Positions 6,737 to 17,239 of a stretch of 64,000 bases of DNA are shown one piece after another. Position numbers and translations under genes: made by a program. Each line of letters begins with the position of its first letter. The first letter of the stretch is position 1. The notes beneath the pieces were generated by a model. The model was not told the DNA's origin and searched no databases. It saw only the letters and a list, made by a program, of their open reading frames with translations. The stretch is from DASQUK01 sp963717085 (GTDB taxonomy: Bacteria; Actinomycetota; Acidimicrobiia; Acidimicrobiales; VFJN01), in assembly GCA_963717085.1 (NCBI GenBank), contig CAVQVM010000011.1, positions 124,001-188,000 on the forward strand, given 5' to 3'.

Positions 6737-9193
6737 ATGGCTGTGACCGAGGCACCGACGACGTCCGACGCGCCCGTGTGGAAGCAGACGGCCTGCATCC
6801 TCTGCGAATGCAACTGCGGCATCGAGGTGCGCTTGGGGTCGCTCGAGCACGCCCGGAGGTTCGAGCGCATCCGAGGCGACAAGAGCCATCCGTCGTCGCA
6901 GGGCTACACCTGCGAGAAGGCGCTCCGCCTCGACCACTACCAGAACCCCGGTGGCCGACCCCTAGCCGATGGGCCCCGCGTGCCGGCCCGCGGTGAGCGG
7001 GTGACCCATCCGCTGCGCCAGCGCCCCGACGGCAGCTTCGAGGTAGTCGACTGGGACACCGCCATTCGCGAGGTCGCCGGTCGGCTGGCGGCGGTGCGCG
7101 ACGCCCATGGTGGCGAGAGCATCTTCTACTTCGGCGGTGGCGGGCAGGGGAACCACCTCGGCGGCGCCTACGGGGCGTCCACCATGCACGCGTTCGGGGG
7201 CCGCTACCGCTCGAACGCGCTGGCCCAGGAGAAGACCGGCGAGTTCTGGGTCAACGGCAAGCTCCTGGGGACCAACGTCCGGGGCGACATGGAGAGCTGC
7301 GAGGTCGCCCTGTTCATCGGGAAGAACCCCTGGCAGAGCCACAGCTTCCCGCGGGCCCGCACCACGCTGAAGGAGATCGCCCGCGATCCGGGGCGGGCCC
7401 TCATCGTCGTCGACCCCCGCCGCACCGAAACCGCCGATCTGGCCGACATCCACCTGCAGGTGCGGCCCGGCACCGACGCGTGGCTGATCTCGGCGCTGGC
7501 GGCGGCCATCGTCGACGAGGGGCTCGTGGACCGCGCATGGCTCGCCGCGCACGCCACGGGCGTCGACGCCGTCGTGGCCGAGCTGCGCGGCGTCGACATC
7601 GCGGCCCACTGCGCCGTGAGCGGCGTGGACGAGGCGTTGCTGCGCCGGGCCGCCGGCCGCATCGGGAGCGCCGCCAGCGTGGCCGTGGCCGAGGACCTGG
7701 GGATCCAGATGAACCTCCACTCCACCCTGGTGAGCTATCTGGAGAAGCTGGTGTGGCTGCTGACCGGCAACTTCGGCCGGCCGGGGACGCAGTACGCGCC
7801 GTCGAGCCTGGTGCCGCTCGGCAAGGTCCGCCCGGCGGAGCTTGAGGCCGAGCCAAGTGGCGAGGCCGGGGCCCGAGCGGCCCGCAGCGCAGCTGCAAGA
7901 GCGGGAAGCACGGCGCGCCAAGCCGACGACCATGGCGGCCCCCGCAGCCCGGTGGCGGGTGCCCGCATCGTGTCGGGGCTGGTGCCCTGCAACGTCATCG
8001 CCGACGAGATCCTCACCGACCACCCGGCCCGGTACCGGGCGATGGTCGTCGAGAGCGGCAACCCGGCCCATTCGCTGGCCGACTCACAGCGGATGCGGGA
8101 GGCGCTCGCCGCACTCGACACCCTCGTGGTCATCGACGTCTTCCTGACCGAGACCGCCCGCCTCGCGCACTTCGTGCTGCCGGCCCCCACGCAGTTCGAG
8201 AAGTGGGAGGCGACGTTCTTCAACTTCGACTTCCCGCGCAACGTCTTCCACCTGCGGCGACCCGTGCTCGATCCCCCGCCGGGTCCGCTGCCCGAGCCCG
8301 AGATCCACGCCCGGCTCGTCGAGGCGTCGGGTGCGCTGGACGCCGCCGAGCCCGAGCTGTCGGCGCTGCGCGAGGCCGCCAACGGCGGGCGGGCCGATTT
8401 CGCCGAGGCGTTCTTCGGCGCGCTGGCGGCCAGGCCGGAGCTGGGACCGCTCGCGCCGATCGTGCTTTATCGGACCCTGGGCCCCACCCTGCCGGATGGC
8501 GCCGCCGCCGCGGCCGCGCTCTGGGGTGCAGCGCACCGCTGCGCCCAGGCGAACCCCGACGGTGTGCGCCGCGCCGGTCACGGGGACGGCATCGAGGCGG
8601 GCGAGCGGCTGTTCGAGGCGATCCTCGCCAGCCCCTCGGGCGTGGTCGTGACCGACGACGCCGGCGACGACGACGCCGTCTGGCGCCGGGTGGCGACCCG
8701 GGATGGGCTGATCCACCTCGAGATCCCCGAGCTCCTCGCCGAGCTGCGGGGCCTGTCCGTCGAGGCGCCGCCCGGCGCCGACGATCGGTGGCCCTTCGTC
8801 CTGTCCGCCGGCGAACGCAGGTCGTTCAGCGCGAACACGATCATCCGCGACCCGGCGTGGCGGAAGCGCGACCCCGCCGGAGCGCTCCGGGTCAACCCCG
8901 CCGACGCCGAGCGCTTGGGCCTGGTCGACGGCGGCCCCGCCCGCCTCACCACGAAGCGCGCCAGCGTCGCCGTGACGGTCGGGCTCGACGACACCATGCA
9001 CCCGGGCCACCTGTCGCTGCCCAACGGGCTGGGCCTCGACCACCCGGCAGACGACGGGGCGGTGGTCGTCACCGGCACCGCCCCCAACGAGCTGACCGCC
9101 AGCGATGACCGCGACCCCTGGGTCGGCACGCCGCATCACAAGCACGTGCGAGCCCGGCTCGAGCCGACCACAGCGGCGAGGATGGACTCATGA
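6737..9193 (+). CDS. Molybdopterin-dependent oxidoreductase with N-terminal 4Fe-4S site
   Basis: 818 aa. N-terminal cluster motif CILCECNCGIEVRLG (about residues 16-30) and a further Cys in SSQGYTCEKALR form the [4Fe-4S] site of the formate dehydrogenase/nitrate reductase family. Mo-bis-MGD domains follow (GGGGQGNHLGG, CEVALFIGKNPWQSHS, VVDPRRTETADLADIHLQV), with the C-terminal dinucleotide domain from about residue 690. I see no clear Sec/Cys Mo ligand, so the reaction is undecided. Residues about 379-391 are encoded by a piece of the dispersed element (7871-7910), in frame. The DUF6457 gene follows. Confidence 0.85.
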   Translation: MAVTEAPTTSDAPVWKQTACILCECNCGIEVRLGSLEHARRFERIRGDKSHPSSQGYTCEKALRLDHYQNPGGRPLADGPRVPARGERVTHPLRQRPDGSFEVVDWDTAIREVAGRLAAVRDAHGGESIFYFGGGGQGNHLGGAYGASTMHAFGGRYRSNALAQEKTGEFWVNGKLLGTNVRGDMESCEVALFIGKNPWQSHSFPRARTTLKEIARDPGRALIVVDPRRTETADLADIHLQVRPGTDAWLISALAAAIVDEGLVDRAWLAAHATGVDAVVAELRGVDIAAHCAVSGVDEALLRRAAGRIGSAASVAVAEDLGIQMNLHSTLVSYLEKLVWLLTGNFGRPGTQYAPSSLVPLGKVRPAELEAEPSGEAGARAARSAAARAGSTARQADDHGGPRSPVAGARIVSGLVPCNVIADEILTDHPARYRAMVVESGNPAHSLADSQRMREALAALDTLVVIDVFLTETARLAHFVLPAPTQFEKWEATFFNFDFPRNVFHLRRPVLDPPPGPLPEPEIHARLVEASGALDAAEPELSALREAANGGRADFAEAFFGALAARPELGPLAPIVLYRTLGPTLPDGAAAAAALWGAAHRCAQANPDGVRRAGHGDGIEAGERLFEAILASPSGVVVTDDAGDDDAVWRRVATRDGLIHLEIPELLAELRGLSVEAPPGADDRWPFVLSAGERRSFSANTIIRDPAWRKRDPAGALRVNPADAERLGLVDGGPARLTTKRASVAVTVGLDDTMHPGHLSLPNGLGLDHPADDGAVVVTGTAPNELTASDDRDPWVGTPHHKHVRARLEPTTAARMDS
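7871..7910 (+). repeat. 40-bp fragment of the dispersed element, inside coding sequence
   Basis: About 38 of 40 bases match the end of the dispersed element (minus-strand sense of 1633-1744 and 23639-23750). It reads in frame as RAARSAAARAGS, an Ala/Arg/Ser linker between two conserved blocks of the oxidoreductase (LGKVRPAELEAEP and ARIVSGLVPCNVI). Confidence 0.75.
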
Positions 9194-9204
9194 CCGTGCT
9201 TCCT

Positions 9205-9221
9205 CGGGGGCTGCGCCCCCG
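9205..9221 (+). other. GC hairpin between oxidoreductase and DUF6457 gene
   Basis: CGGGGG and CCCCCG arms separated by CTGCG, 12 bp after the oxidoreductase stop and 48 bp before the next start. There is no U-tract, so this may be an RNA-stability or attenuation stem rather than a full terminator. Confidence 0.4.
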
Positions 9222-9269
9222 CACCCCATCGTCGCCCGGCTCGCGGTCGACCGGTCACGAGCTGCGCTC

Positions 9270-9485
9270 ATGACCGCGGACGATTGGATCGCCGCCTTCG
9301 CCGATCGCCTCGGCGTGTCTCCGCCCGACGCCGCCACGGTGGACATCCTGCTGGCGCTCGCCGGCACCGCCGCCCACGCCTCGGAGCGGACGGCGGCGCC
9401 GATCGCCTGCTACCTGGTGGGCCGGGCAGGCATCGACCCCGACGAGGCGGGCCGGGTCGCGGAGGAGGTCGCCCCGACCGCCTGA
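9270..9485 (+). CDS. DUF6457-type small protein
   Basis: 71 aa, MTADDWIAAFADRLG at the N-terminus and a helical, Ala-rich body ending EEVAPTA. It resembles the DUF6457 domain of actinobacteria, often found beside or fused to molybdenum-cofactor functions, which fits its place 76 bp after the molybdopterin enzyme. Small soluble helical protein; role unknown. The ATG at 9270 is chosen because the longer frame upstream is not conserved-looking. Confidence 0.6.
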   Translation: MTADDWIAAFADRLGVSPPDAATVDILLALAGTAAHASERTAAPIACYLVGRAGIDPDEAGRVAEEVAPTA

Positions 9486-9497
9486 CCGGGTTGCAGG

Positions 9498-10280
9498 TCA
9501 GCGGACGGCGGCCACCACGGCGCCGCCGCCCGACCGCCACACGACACCCGCCTCCTCGAAGCCGGCATCGCGCAGGGCCTGTGCGTGCCAGGACGACGGC
9601 GGATCGAACTCGGCCGGGTGGTTCACCCCTCCGAAATGCGCCCGGCGCTCGGCCACGGCGTCGGCGATCAGGGGATCGGCGGCGGCGATGTCCCACCAGG
9701 CGTCCCAATCAGGGCGACCGTCGGCCCGCACCCGCTCCTGGCGGCGGGCCTCCACTGCCGCCAGGGCGGCGCCCAGCCGCGGCACGTCCGCGGCCCCCAT
9801 CTGGTCGGCGTTGGCGACGGCGCCGCCGGGACGAACGATGCCGGCCAGGTCACGGTAGACCCGCCGGAGCAGGGGCTCGGACAGCCAGTGCAGCGCCGTG
9901 GCCGTGAGCACGGCGTCGACCGGCGTCTCCGGCAGCTCCCCCACCCAGGCGGGATCGGCCAGGTCGGCCCGCACGAAGCGCACCCGCTCGTCCTTGCCCA
10001 ACGTGGCCCGGGCGATGGTGAGCAGCGCCGGGTCCACGTCGACGGCGATAGAGCGCGCCCGGGGGAAGCGCTCGAGCAGCCGCCGGGAGATCGTGCCGGT
10101 ACCGCAGGCCAGGTCGAGCACCAGCGGTCGCGGCCCCGCCACCGCCTCGACGACGTCGAGCAGTGCGGCGAGGCGCTCCTCGCGGTCGGGCATGTAGCCC
10201 TCTTGCTGGCGGTCCCACGATTTCTGCCACGCCTCTGCCCACGCCCGATCGGGGCGGGGGGCGGTGGTGGCCGGGATCAC
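9498..10280 (-). CDS. Class I SAM-dependent methyltransferase
   Basis: 260 aa from GTG 10280. Motif I LVLDLACGTGTISRRLLERFP (about residues 50-70) binds SAM; acidic motif II is IAVDVDPALL, followed by FVRADLADPAW and VDAVLTATALHWL. The C-terminus ends WRSGGGAVVAAVR. Cytoplasmic methyltransferase of unknown substrate, convergent with the DUF6457 gene. The long upstream open frame is probably not translated. Confidence 0.82.
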   Translation of the reverse strand: MIPATTAPRPDRAWAEAWQKSWDRQQEGYMPDREERLAALLDVVEAVAGPRPLVLDLACGTGTISRRLLERFPRARSIAVDVDPALLTIARATLGKDERVRFVRADLADPAWVGELPETPVDAVLTATALHWLSEPLLRRVYRDLAGIVRPGGAVANADQMGAADVPRLGAALAAVEARRQERVRADGRPDWDAWWDIAAADPLIADAVAERRAHFGGVNHPAEFDPPSSWHAQALRDAGFEEAGVVWRSGGGAVVAAVR

Positions 10281-10483
10281 CGGAGGCTCCGGGCGATGTG
10301 GCTGGCCTCCGGCAGGTGGTGGCCGGGGAGCCGGTCTGAGTCGTTGTGCCGCGAATTGACCGTATGTGGCGTCGCCAGCCGCCAACCGCGGCCGAAGAGG
10401 TGCCCTCGCACGATCGAGCCTCCTGTGCTGTAAGGTGCTTGGCGGGATTTCACTCCTCACAAGATGGCACAGGAACGTAAGGG

Positions 10484-11041
10484 GTGCAAGTGGATTTTGA
10501 ATCTTACGCACGGCTCGGCGTCGACCTGGTGTCCTCGCTGCCCGACGAGCTCGAACCCGTCGATCGGCTGAGCTCGCTCGACGGCCTGCGCGGCTTCCTG
10601 GCTCCGTGGCCGTGGATGGCCCGTCGCGCCGAACCCAAGGACCTGGCTCCACTCGTCCGCCTGCGCGGCCAGCTGAGGGCGGCGTTCGACGACGCCGCCG
10701 CGGGCCGGTCCGCCGCCATGGTCGAAAGGATCAACCGCCTGCTCGCGCACCACCGGCCCCAGCCCAGCATCTCCGGGCATGACGACACCGACTGGCACCT
10801 GCACATCGCCGACGACCGGGGCCCGGTAGCCACCGAGTTCGCCACCGGTGCCGTCATGGGGATGGCCATGGCCCTCCTCGACCTGGGCGCCAACCGGTTC
10901 GGCACCTGCGCCGACCCGCGCTGCGGGGGCGTGTTCATCGACGCGTCGCGCAACCGGTCCCGGCGCTACTGCTCCGACCGCTGCGCCAGCCGGGCCAACG
11001 TCGCCGCCCACCGCGAGCGCCAGCGGTCCGGCGCCCTCTGA
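10484..11041 (+). CDS. CGNR zinc-finger / ABATE-domain protein
   Basis: 185 aa from GTG 10484 behind the purine-rich AGGAACGTAAGGGG. The N-terminal ABATE-type domain has the usual RLRGQLRAAF helix (about residue 60). The C-terminal zinc finger has CADPRCGGVFIDASRNRSRRYC and CSDRCASRANVAAHRER, a CGNR variant. Such proteins are taken as DNA-binding regulators. It may control the exporter operon that starts 40 bp downstream; that is inference. Confidence 0.85.
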   Translation: MQVDFESYARLGVDLVSSLPDELEPVDRLSSLDGLRGFLAPWPWMARRAEPKDLAPLVRLRGQLRAAFDDAAAGRSAAMVERINRLLAHHRPQPSISGHDDTDWHLHIADDRGPVATEFATGAVMGMAMALLDLGANRFGTCADPRCGGVFIDASRNRSRRYCSDRCASRANVAAHRERQRSGAL

Positions 11042-11081
11042 TCACGAGGCCCCGACTGGTGATTTCGACGCTCAGCGCCGC

Positions 11082-12128
11082 ATGATGGCGGCGATGCCCA
11101 CCACCCCCAACGGGCCTCGCCCCGACCCTGCGACCGCTCCGGTCCCTGCCCCCGCGGTCGAGGTCGAGCACCTGGTAAAGCGGTTCGGTGGCTTCACGGC
11201 CGTGGACGACGTGTCGTTCACGGTGGCGCCGGGCGAGCTGTTCGGTTTCCTGGGCCCAAACGGCGCGGGCAAGACCACGACCATCTCGATGCTGTGCACG
11301 CTGCTCTCGGCCACCGCCGGCCAGGCCCGGGTCGACGGCTACGACATCACGACCCAGCGTGACGAGGTGCGCGCCAGCATCGGGCTCGTCTTCCAGGACC
11401 TGACCCTCGACGACTACCTCACCGCCGAGGAGAACCTCCGCTTCCACGCCGTGATGTACGGCGTGCCCCGCAGCCAGGTGTCCGAGCGCATGACGCCGCT
11501 GCTCGACATGGTCGGTCTCACGGAGCGCAGGGGACAACAGGTGCGCTTCTTCTCGGGCGGCATGAAGCGGCGGCTCGAGATCGCCCGGGGGCTCATCCAC
11601 GCCCCGCGGGTGCTGTTCCTCGACGAGCCGACGATCGGCCTCGACCCCCAGACCCGGGCGCACATCTGGGACTACGTCGACGAGCTGCGGTGCCGCGAGT
11701 CGACCACGATGTTCCTCACGACCCACTACATGGACGAGGCCGAGCGCTGTGACCGGATCGCCATCATCGACCAGGGTCGCATCGTGGCCATCGACACGCC
11801 CGACGCCCTCAAGGCCGCGGTGGGGGCCGACACCGTCACCTTCGCCACCGCCGACGACGCCTTGGCGGCCCGCCAACTGCACGATGCCTTCGAGGTCGAG
11901 GTCGTCGGCCAGAACGGCGGCCTGGTGGTGCTGGTGCCCGACGGCGAGGAGTTCGTCCCGCGGGCGTTCGGGGCGCTGACCGTCGGCGTCCAGAGCGTGA
12001 GCGTGCGCCGGCCCAGCCTCGATGACGTGTTCATCAAGTACACCGGCCGGGCGATCCGCGACGCCGAGGCGGGCGCGGGCGACCAGTTCAAGATGAACCC
12101 GATGGTCCGCGGGTTCCGGCGGGGTTGA
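11082..12128 (+). CDS. ABC exporter ATP-binding protein, DrrA-type
   Basis: 348 aa. Walker A GPNGAGKTTT, signature FSGGMKRRLEIARG, Walker B RVLFLDEPTIGLDP and H-loop LTTHYMDEAERC are all intact. The C-terminal extension (PSLDDVFIKYTGR) is that of the daunorubicin-resistance DrrA subfamily. Energises export by the permease encoded next; its TGA shares one base with the permease ATG. The start could be ATG 11082, 11085 or 11094. Confidence 0.93.
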   Translation: MMAAMPTTPNGPRPDPATAPVPAPAVEVEHLVKRFGGFTAVDDVSFTVAPGELFGFLGPNGAGKTTTISMLCTLLSATAGQARVDGYDITTQRDEVRASIGLVFQDLTLDDYLTAEENLRFHAVMYGVPRSQVSERMTPLLDMVGLTERRGQQVRFFSGGMKRRLEIARGLIHAPRVLFLDEPTIGLDPQTRAHIWDYVDELRCRESTTMFLTTHYMDEAERCDRIAIIDQGRIVAIDTPDALKAAVGADTVTFATADDALAARQLHDAFEVEVVGQNGGLVVLVPDGEEFVPRAFGALTVGVQSVSVRRPSLDDVFIKYTGRAIRDAEAGAGDQFKMNPMVRGFRRG

Positions 12129-12988
12129 TGGCCACCCACTCCCCCACGGACGCCGTTGCGACCTCGGTGTCGGCACCCGACGGCCCCACCCGCCGCCAGG
12201 CCACCCTCACCCGCAACGGTCGGACCATCGGCATGGTGTGGCAGCGCGAGCTGATCCGGCTGCGCCGCACCCCGACCCGCATCGTCACCGGCCTCGCCCA
12301 GCCGATCATCTTCCTGTTCATCCTGGGGGCCGGGCTGGGCAGCCTCATCCAGCAGGGAGTGCCCGGCGGCATCGACTACCAGGAGTTCCTGTTCCCCGGG
12401 ATCCTGTCGATGTCGATCATCACGTCGGCGCTGTTCTCGGCGGTGTCGATCGTGTGGGACCGCGAGTTCGGCTTCATGCGCGAGATGCTGGTGGCGCCCG
12501 TGTCCCGCACGTCGATCGTGCTGGGCAAGGCGCTCGGCGGTGGCACGGTGGCTGTGGTCCAGGGGCTGATCCTGGTCGTCGCCGCCCCCATCGTCGGCGT
12601 GAACCTCACGGTGGGCCGGCTCCTCCTGCTGATCCTCTCCCTGCTCCTGCTCGCCTACGCCATGACCGCGTTCGGCATCGTGCTGGCGACGCGCATCGAG
12701 CGCATGGAGAGCTTCCAGATGGTCATGACCCTGGTCCTGCAGCCGATGATCTTCCTGTCCGGCGCCCTGTTCCCGCTGCAGAACCTGCCCACGTGGCTGG
12801 CGGTGATCACCCACCTGAACCCCGCCACTTACGCGGTCGACCTGGTGCGCCGGTCGGTACTGCCCGACGTCCCCGGGGTCGCGATCGCCGGCTGGGTCGT
12901 GCCGATGTGGGCAGAGGCGCTGCTGGTGCTGTCCATCGGAACGGGCCTGCTGGCCCTGGCCGTGCGGCTGTTCAACAGGACCGACTGA
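12128..12988 (+). CDS. ABC-2 type permease, DrrB-like
   Basis: 286 aa integral membrane protein with six hydrophobic segments after a soluble N-terminus (GMVWQRELIRLRRTPTRI). Segment GALFPLQNLPTWLAVITHLNP is typical of ABC-2 membrane subunits of the DrrB family. It forms an exporter for a drug, lipid or polyketide-like substrate with the overlapping ATPase gene. The substrate is not readable. Confidence 0.92.
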   Translation: MATHSPTDAVATSVSAPDGPTRRQATLTRNGRTIGMVWQRELIRLRRTPTRIVTGLAQPIIFLFILGAGLGSLIQQGVPGGIDYQEFLFPGILSMSIITSALFSAVSIVWDREFGFMREMLVAPVSRTSIVLGKALGGGTVAVVQGLILVVAAPIVGVNLTVGRLLLLILSLLLLAYAMTAFGIVLATRIERMESFQMVMTLVLQPMIFLSGALFPLQNLPTWLAVITHLNPATYAVDLVRRSVLPDVPGVAIAGWVVPMWAEALLVLSIGTGLLALAVRLFNRTD

Positions 12989-13007
12989 CCGTCGCGCGGC
13001 GAACCAG

Positions 13008-13049
13008 CGTCCGCGAGCGACGGAAGCCGGCACATCCGAACGCCGGTTG
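13008..13049 (+). repeat. 42-bp direct repeat, unit 1
   Basis: First of two closely matching units (second at 13080-13120) just after the permease stop. Each contains CCGGCACATCCGAACGCCGG, with short inverted arms CCGGC/GCCGG. Noncoding; possibly an RNA stem at the end of the operon. Confidence 0.7.
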
Positions 13050-13079
13050 AGGGCGGTGCCCCTCCGACCTCCGAACCGT

Positions 13080-13120
13080 CGTCCGCAAGGGACGGAACCG
13101 GCACATCCGAACGCCGGTTG
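13080..13120 (+). repeat. 41-bp direct repeat, unit 2
   Basis: Second unit, differing from 13008-13049 by a few bases, 72 bp downstream. It lies between the converging exporter operon and the marR-like gene. Confidence 0.7.
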
Positions 13121-13138
13121 GCCGAGATCCCGCCGACG

Positions 13139-13642
13139 TCAGGCCCGCTGGCCGCGTTCCCGCAGGGCAGCGAGCAGCTTGCCGACCAGGGCCTCGAGCT
13201 CGACCATCTCCTCGGCGGTGAGCTCGTCGAAGAGCCCGGCGATGGCGTTCATGCTGGGGGCCAGGACCGCGTTGGCCGCCTCGCACCCCGACGCGGTCAG
13301 CTCGACGACCGTGGCCCGCCGGTCGGTCGGATGCGGGCGCCGGGCCACGAGGTTCTCCTGCTCGAGGGCGTCGACCAGGGCCGTCATGTGGCGGGGCGTC
13401 AGGCGCAGCTCGTCGGCCAAGGTGCGCATCATCGCCGGGCCCTCCTCGTTGAGCCGGTCGATCAGGCGCAGGCGCAGGAAGGTGAGCCCGTGATCGGCAT
13501 TGGCGTCGATCCACCGCAGGTAGGCGTGTGCGAAGTGTGCCAGCGAGCCCACCAGCTCCTTGGGGCATTCGCCGTAGTCGAGCGTGGCCTCGCCGAGCGC
13601 GTCGCACGTCGCGTCGACGGTGATGCGTGTGTCCGCATCCAT
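13139..13642 (-). CDS. MarR-family transcriptional regulator
   Basis: 167 aa winged-helix regulator. Recognition region MMRTLADELRLTPRHMTALVDALEQE (about residues 71-96), then the wing RPHPTDRRATVVELTASG. Flanked by N- and C-terminal dimer helices. Divergent from the YceI gene over 121 bp that holds two copies of an 11-bp motif, so it probably represses itself and yceI. Confidence 0.92.
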   Translation of the reverse strand: MDADTRITVDATCDALGEATLDYGECPKELVGSLAHFAHAYLRWIDANADHGLTFLRLRLIDRLNEEGPAMMRTLADELRLTPRHMTALVDALEQENLVARRPHPTDRRATVVELTASGCEAANAVLAPSMNAIAGLFDELTAEEMVELEALVGKLLAALRERGQRA

Positions 13643-13674
13643 GCGGACACACTACCGGTCAGACACTTCCACTT

Positions 13675-13715
13675 GTGATTGTTACTCATCCGACTGTAGC
13701 GTAAGTGATAGTTAC
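13675..13715 (+). promoter_or_regulatory. Candidate MarR operator, two GTGATWGTTAC motifs
   Basis: GTGATTGTTAC at 13675-13685 and GTGATAGTTAC at 13705-13715 lie 30 bp apart (about three helical turns) in the AT-richer divergent intergenic region, 33 bp from the marR start and 49 bp from the yceI start. Confidence 0.5.
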
Positions 13716-13763
13716 CGAGACCAGGATTTCCCTGGATCACCGCCGACGCCCACGGAGGACCCG

Positions 13764-14324
13764 ATGACCGACGTCTCGAGCTCGCCAGCACTCTCCCTCG
13801 CCACCGGCGAGTGGAAGCTCGACCCCGCCCACTCCGGCGTTCACTTCAAGGTCCGCCATCTCGGGCTGACCAACGTGCGCGGCACGTTCAAGTCCTTCGA
13901 CGCCACGCTCGACGTCGGCGACACGCTCGACAGCGTGGTTGTGGCCGCGGTCATCGAGCTGGCGTCCGTCGACACCAACAATCCCGACCGGGACGCCCAC
14001 CTCCTGAGCACCGACTTCTTCGCTGCCGAGAAGAACCCCCACATCAGGTTCACATCGACGGGCATCGCCGGCACCGAGAACGACCTCGAGCTCACCGGTG
14101 AGCTGACGATCAACGGCATCACGAGGACGGTCAGCTTCCCGGTCGAGTTCAACGGCATCGAGGTCCATCCCGCCGACGGCAAGGACCACGCCGGCTTCTC
14201 CGCCAACACCGTCATCAACCGCAACGACTTCGGCGTGGACTTCAACATGCCTCTCGGCATGGACAAGCTCGCCCTCGGCGAGAAGGTCAATGTCGAGCTG
14301 GAGCTGCAGTTCGTCACGGACTGA
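13764..14324 (+). CDS. YceI-family lipid-binding protein
   Basis: 186 aa with the YceI lipocalin-like barrel: WKLDPAHSGVHFKVRHLGLT (residues 16-35), the turn NVRGTFKSFDATLDV, FFAAEKNPHIRF and INRNDFGVDFNMPLG near the C-terminus. The family binds long isoprenoid or amphiphilic lipids. No signal peptide, so this one looks cytoplasmic. A GGAGG Shine-Dalgarno 7 bases upstream supports ATG 13764. Divergent from the MarR regulator. Confidence 0.93.
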   Translation: MTDVSSSPALSLATGEWKLDPAHSGVHFKVRHLGLTNVRGTFKSFDATLDVGDTLDSVVVAAVIELASVDTNNPDRDAHLLSTDFFAAEKNPHIRFTSTGIAGTENDLELTGELTINGITRTVSFPVEFNGIEVHPADGKDHAGFSANTVINRNDFGVDFNMPLGMDKLALGEKVNVELELQFVTD

Positions 14325-14505
14325 CGACCGTCATCGCCGTGGGGGCGGCCCGGCGCCCGGCCGTCCCCACGGAGGTCCACCTCCCGCGAGGGCCTACCCC
14401 TCGTCGCTGAACCTCTGGACCTGGCTGACCCGGCAGTCGAAGCTCGCCGGCGCTCGTCGTCGGCCGAGTCGGACGCCCGTGCCAGCAGGGCGGCCGCCAG
14501 GAGGA

Positions 14506-16638
<2,133 letters not shown>

Positions 16639-16738
16639 CACGCGTGCTCCTGGTCTGGGGCCGGAGGAGGGGCGCCACACCCGGATGGGAGAGGTTAGAG
16701 GCACGGCCGCAGGCCACATGCACTTGAAACCTGGCTCA

Positions 16739-16786
16739 AACTTGCGGCGGAAAGCGCGCCCATGGCGCCGTCAACCGCCGCAAGTT
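16739..16786 (+). repeat. 48-bp palindromic element, copy 1
   Basis: Perfect 12-bp arms AACTTGCGGCGG / CCGCCGCAAGTT around a 24-bp loop containing CCATGGCG. A related 48-bp copy lies at 44066-44113. Sits between glgX and the zur-like gene. Confidence 0.75.
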
Positions 16787-16795
16787 CGGGATGTG

Positions 16796-17239
16796 TCAGC
16801 GGCAGTCGGCGCAGGTGCCCACCAGGTCGAGCCGGTGGTGGTCGGCGTCGAACCCGTGCTGGGCGGCGACCCGCTGGAGCGCCCGGTCGAGGTCGCTCTC
16901 GATGCTGGCGGGCGCCGTGAAGTCCTGGACCTGGCCGCAGCGCGAGCAGATCAGATGATGATGGTGATGCCGGGTGAGATCCTCGGCCAGCTCGTAGCGG
17001 GAGAACTCGTCGCTGCCGACGATCCGGTGGACCACCCCGGCCTGTTCGAGGACGGCCAGGTTGCGGTACGCCGACGACTGGGCCAGGGACCGGTCCCGTG
17101 CGAGCAGCTGCGGGATCGACAATGGCGCGTCGGCCGAGGCCAGGACCCCCACCAGCGTGCGGCGGGCCCGGGTATAGCGCTGGTCGAGCCGCTGCAGGCG
17201 GGCCGCCGCCTCCTCGTTCAGGTCGGACGCCAGCGTCAT
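16796..17239 (-). CDS. Fur-family regulator, Zur-like
   Basis: 147 aa. Fur-type winged helix (PLSIPQLLARDRSLAQSSAY then RNLAVLEQAGVVHR) and the metal-binding HHHHHLICSRCGQVQDF, with a second Cys pair CADC at the C-terminus for structural zinc. Its ATG overlaps the ATPase stop by four bases (ATGA), so it is co-transcribed with the zinc transporter ATPase. Zinc rather than iron is inferred from that context. Confidence 0.9.
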   Translation of the reverse strand: MTLASDLNEEAAARLQRLDQRYTRARRTLVGVLASADAPLSIPQLLARDRSLAQSSAYRNLAVLEQAGVVHRIVGSDEFSRYELAEDLTRHHHHHLICSRCGQVQDFTAPASIESDLDRALQRVAAQHGFDADHHRLDLVGTCADCR

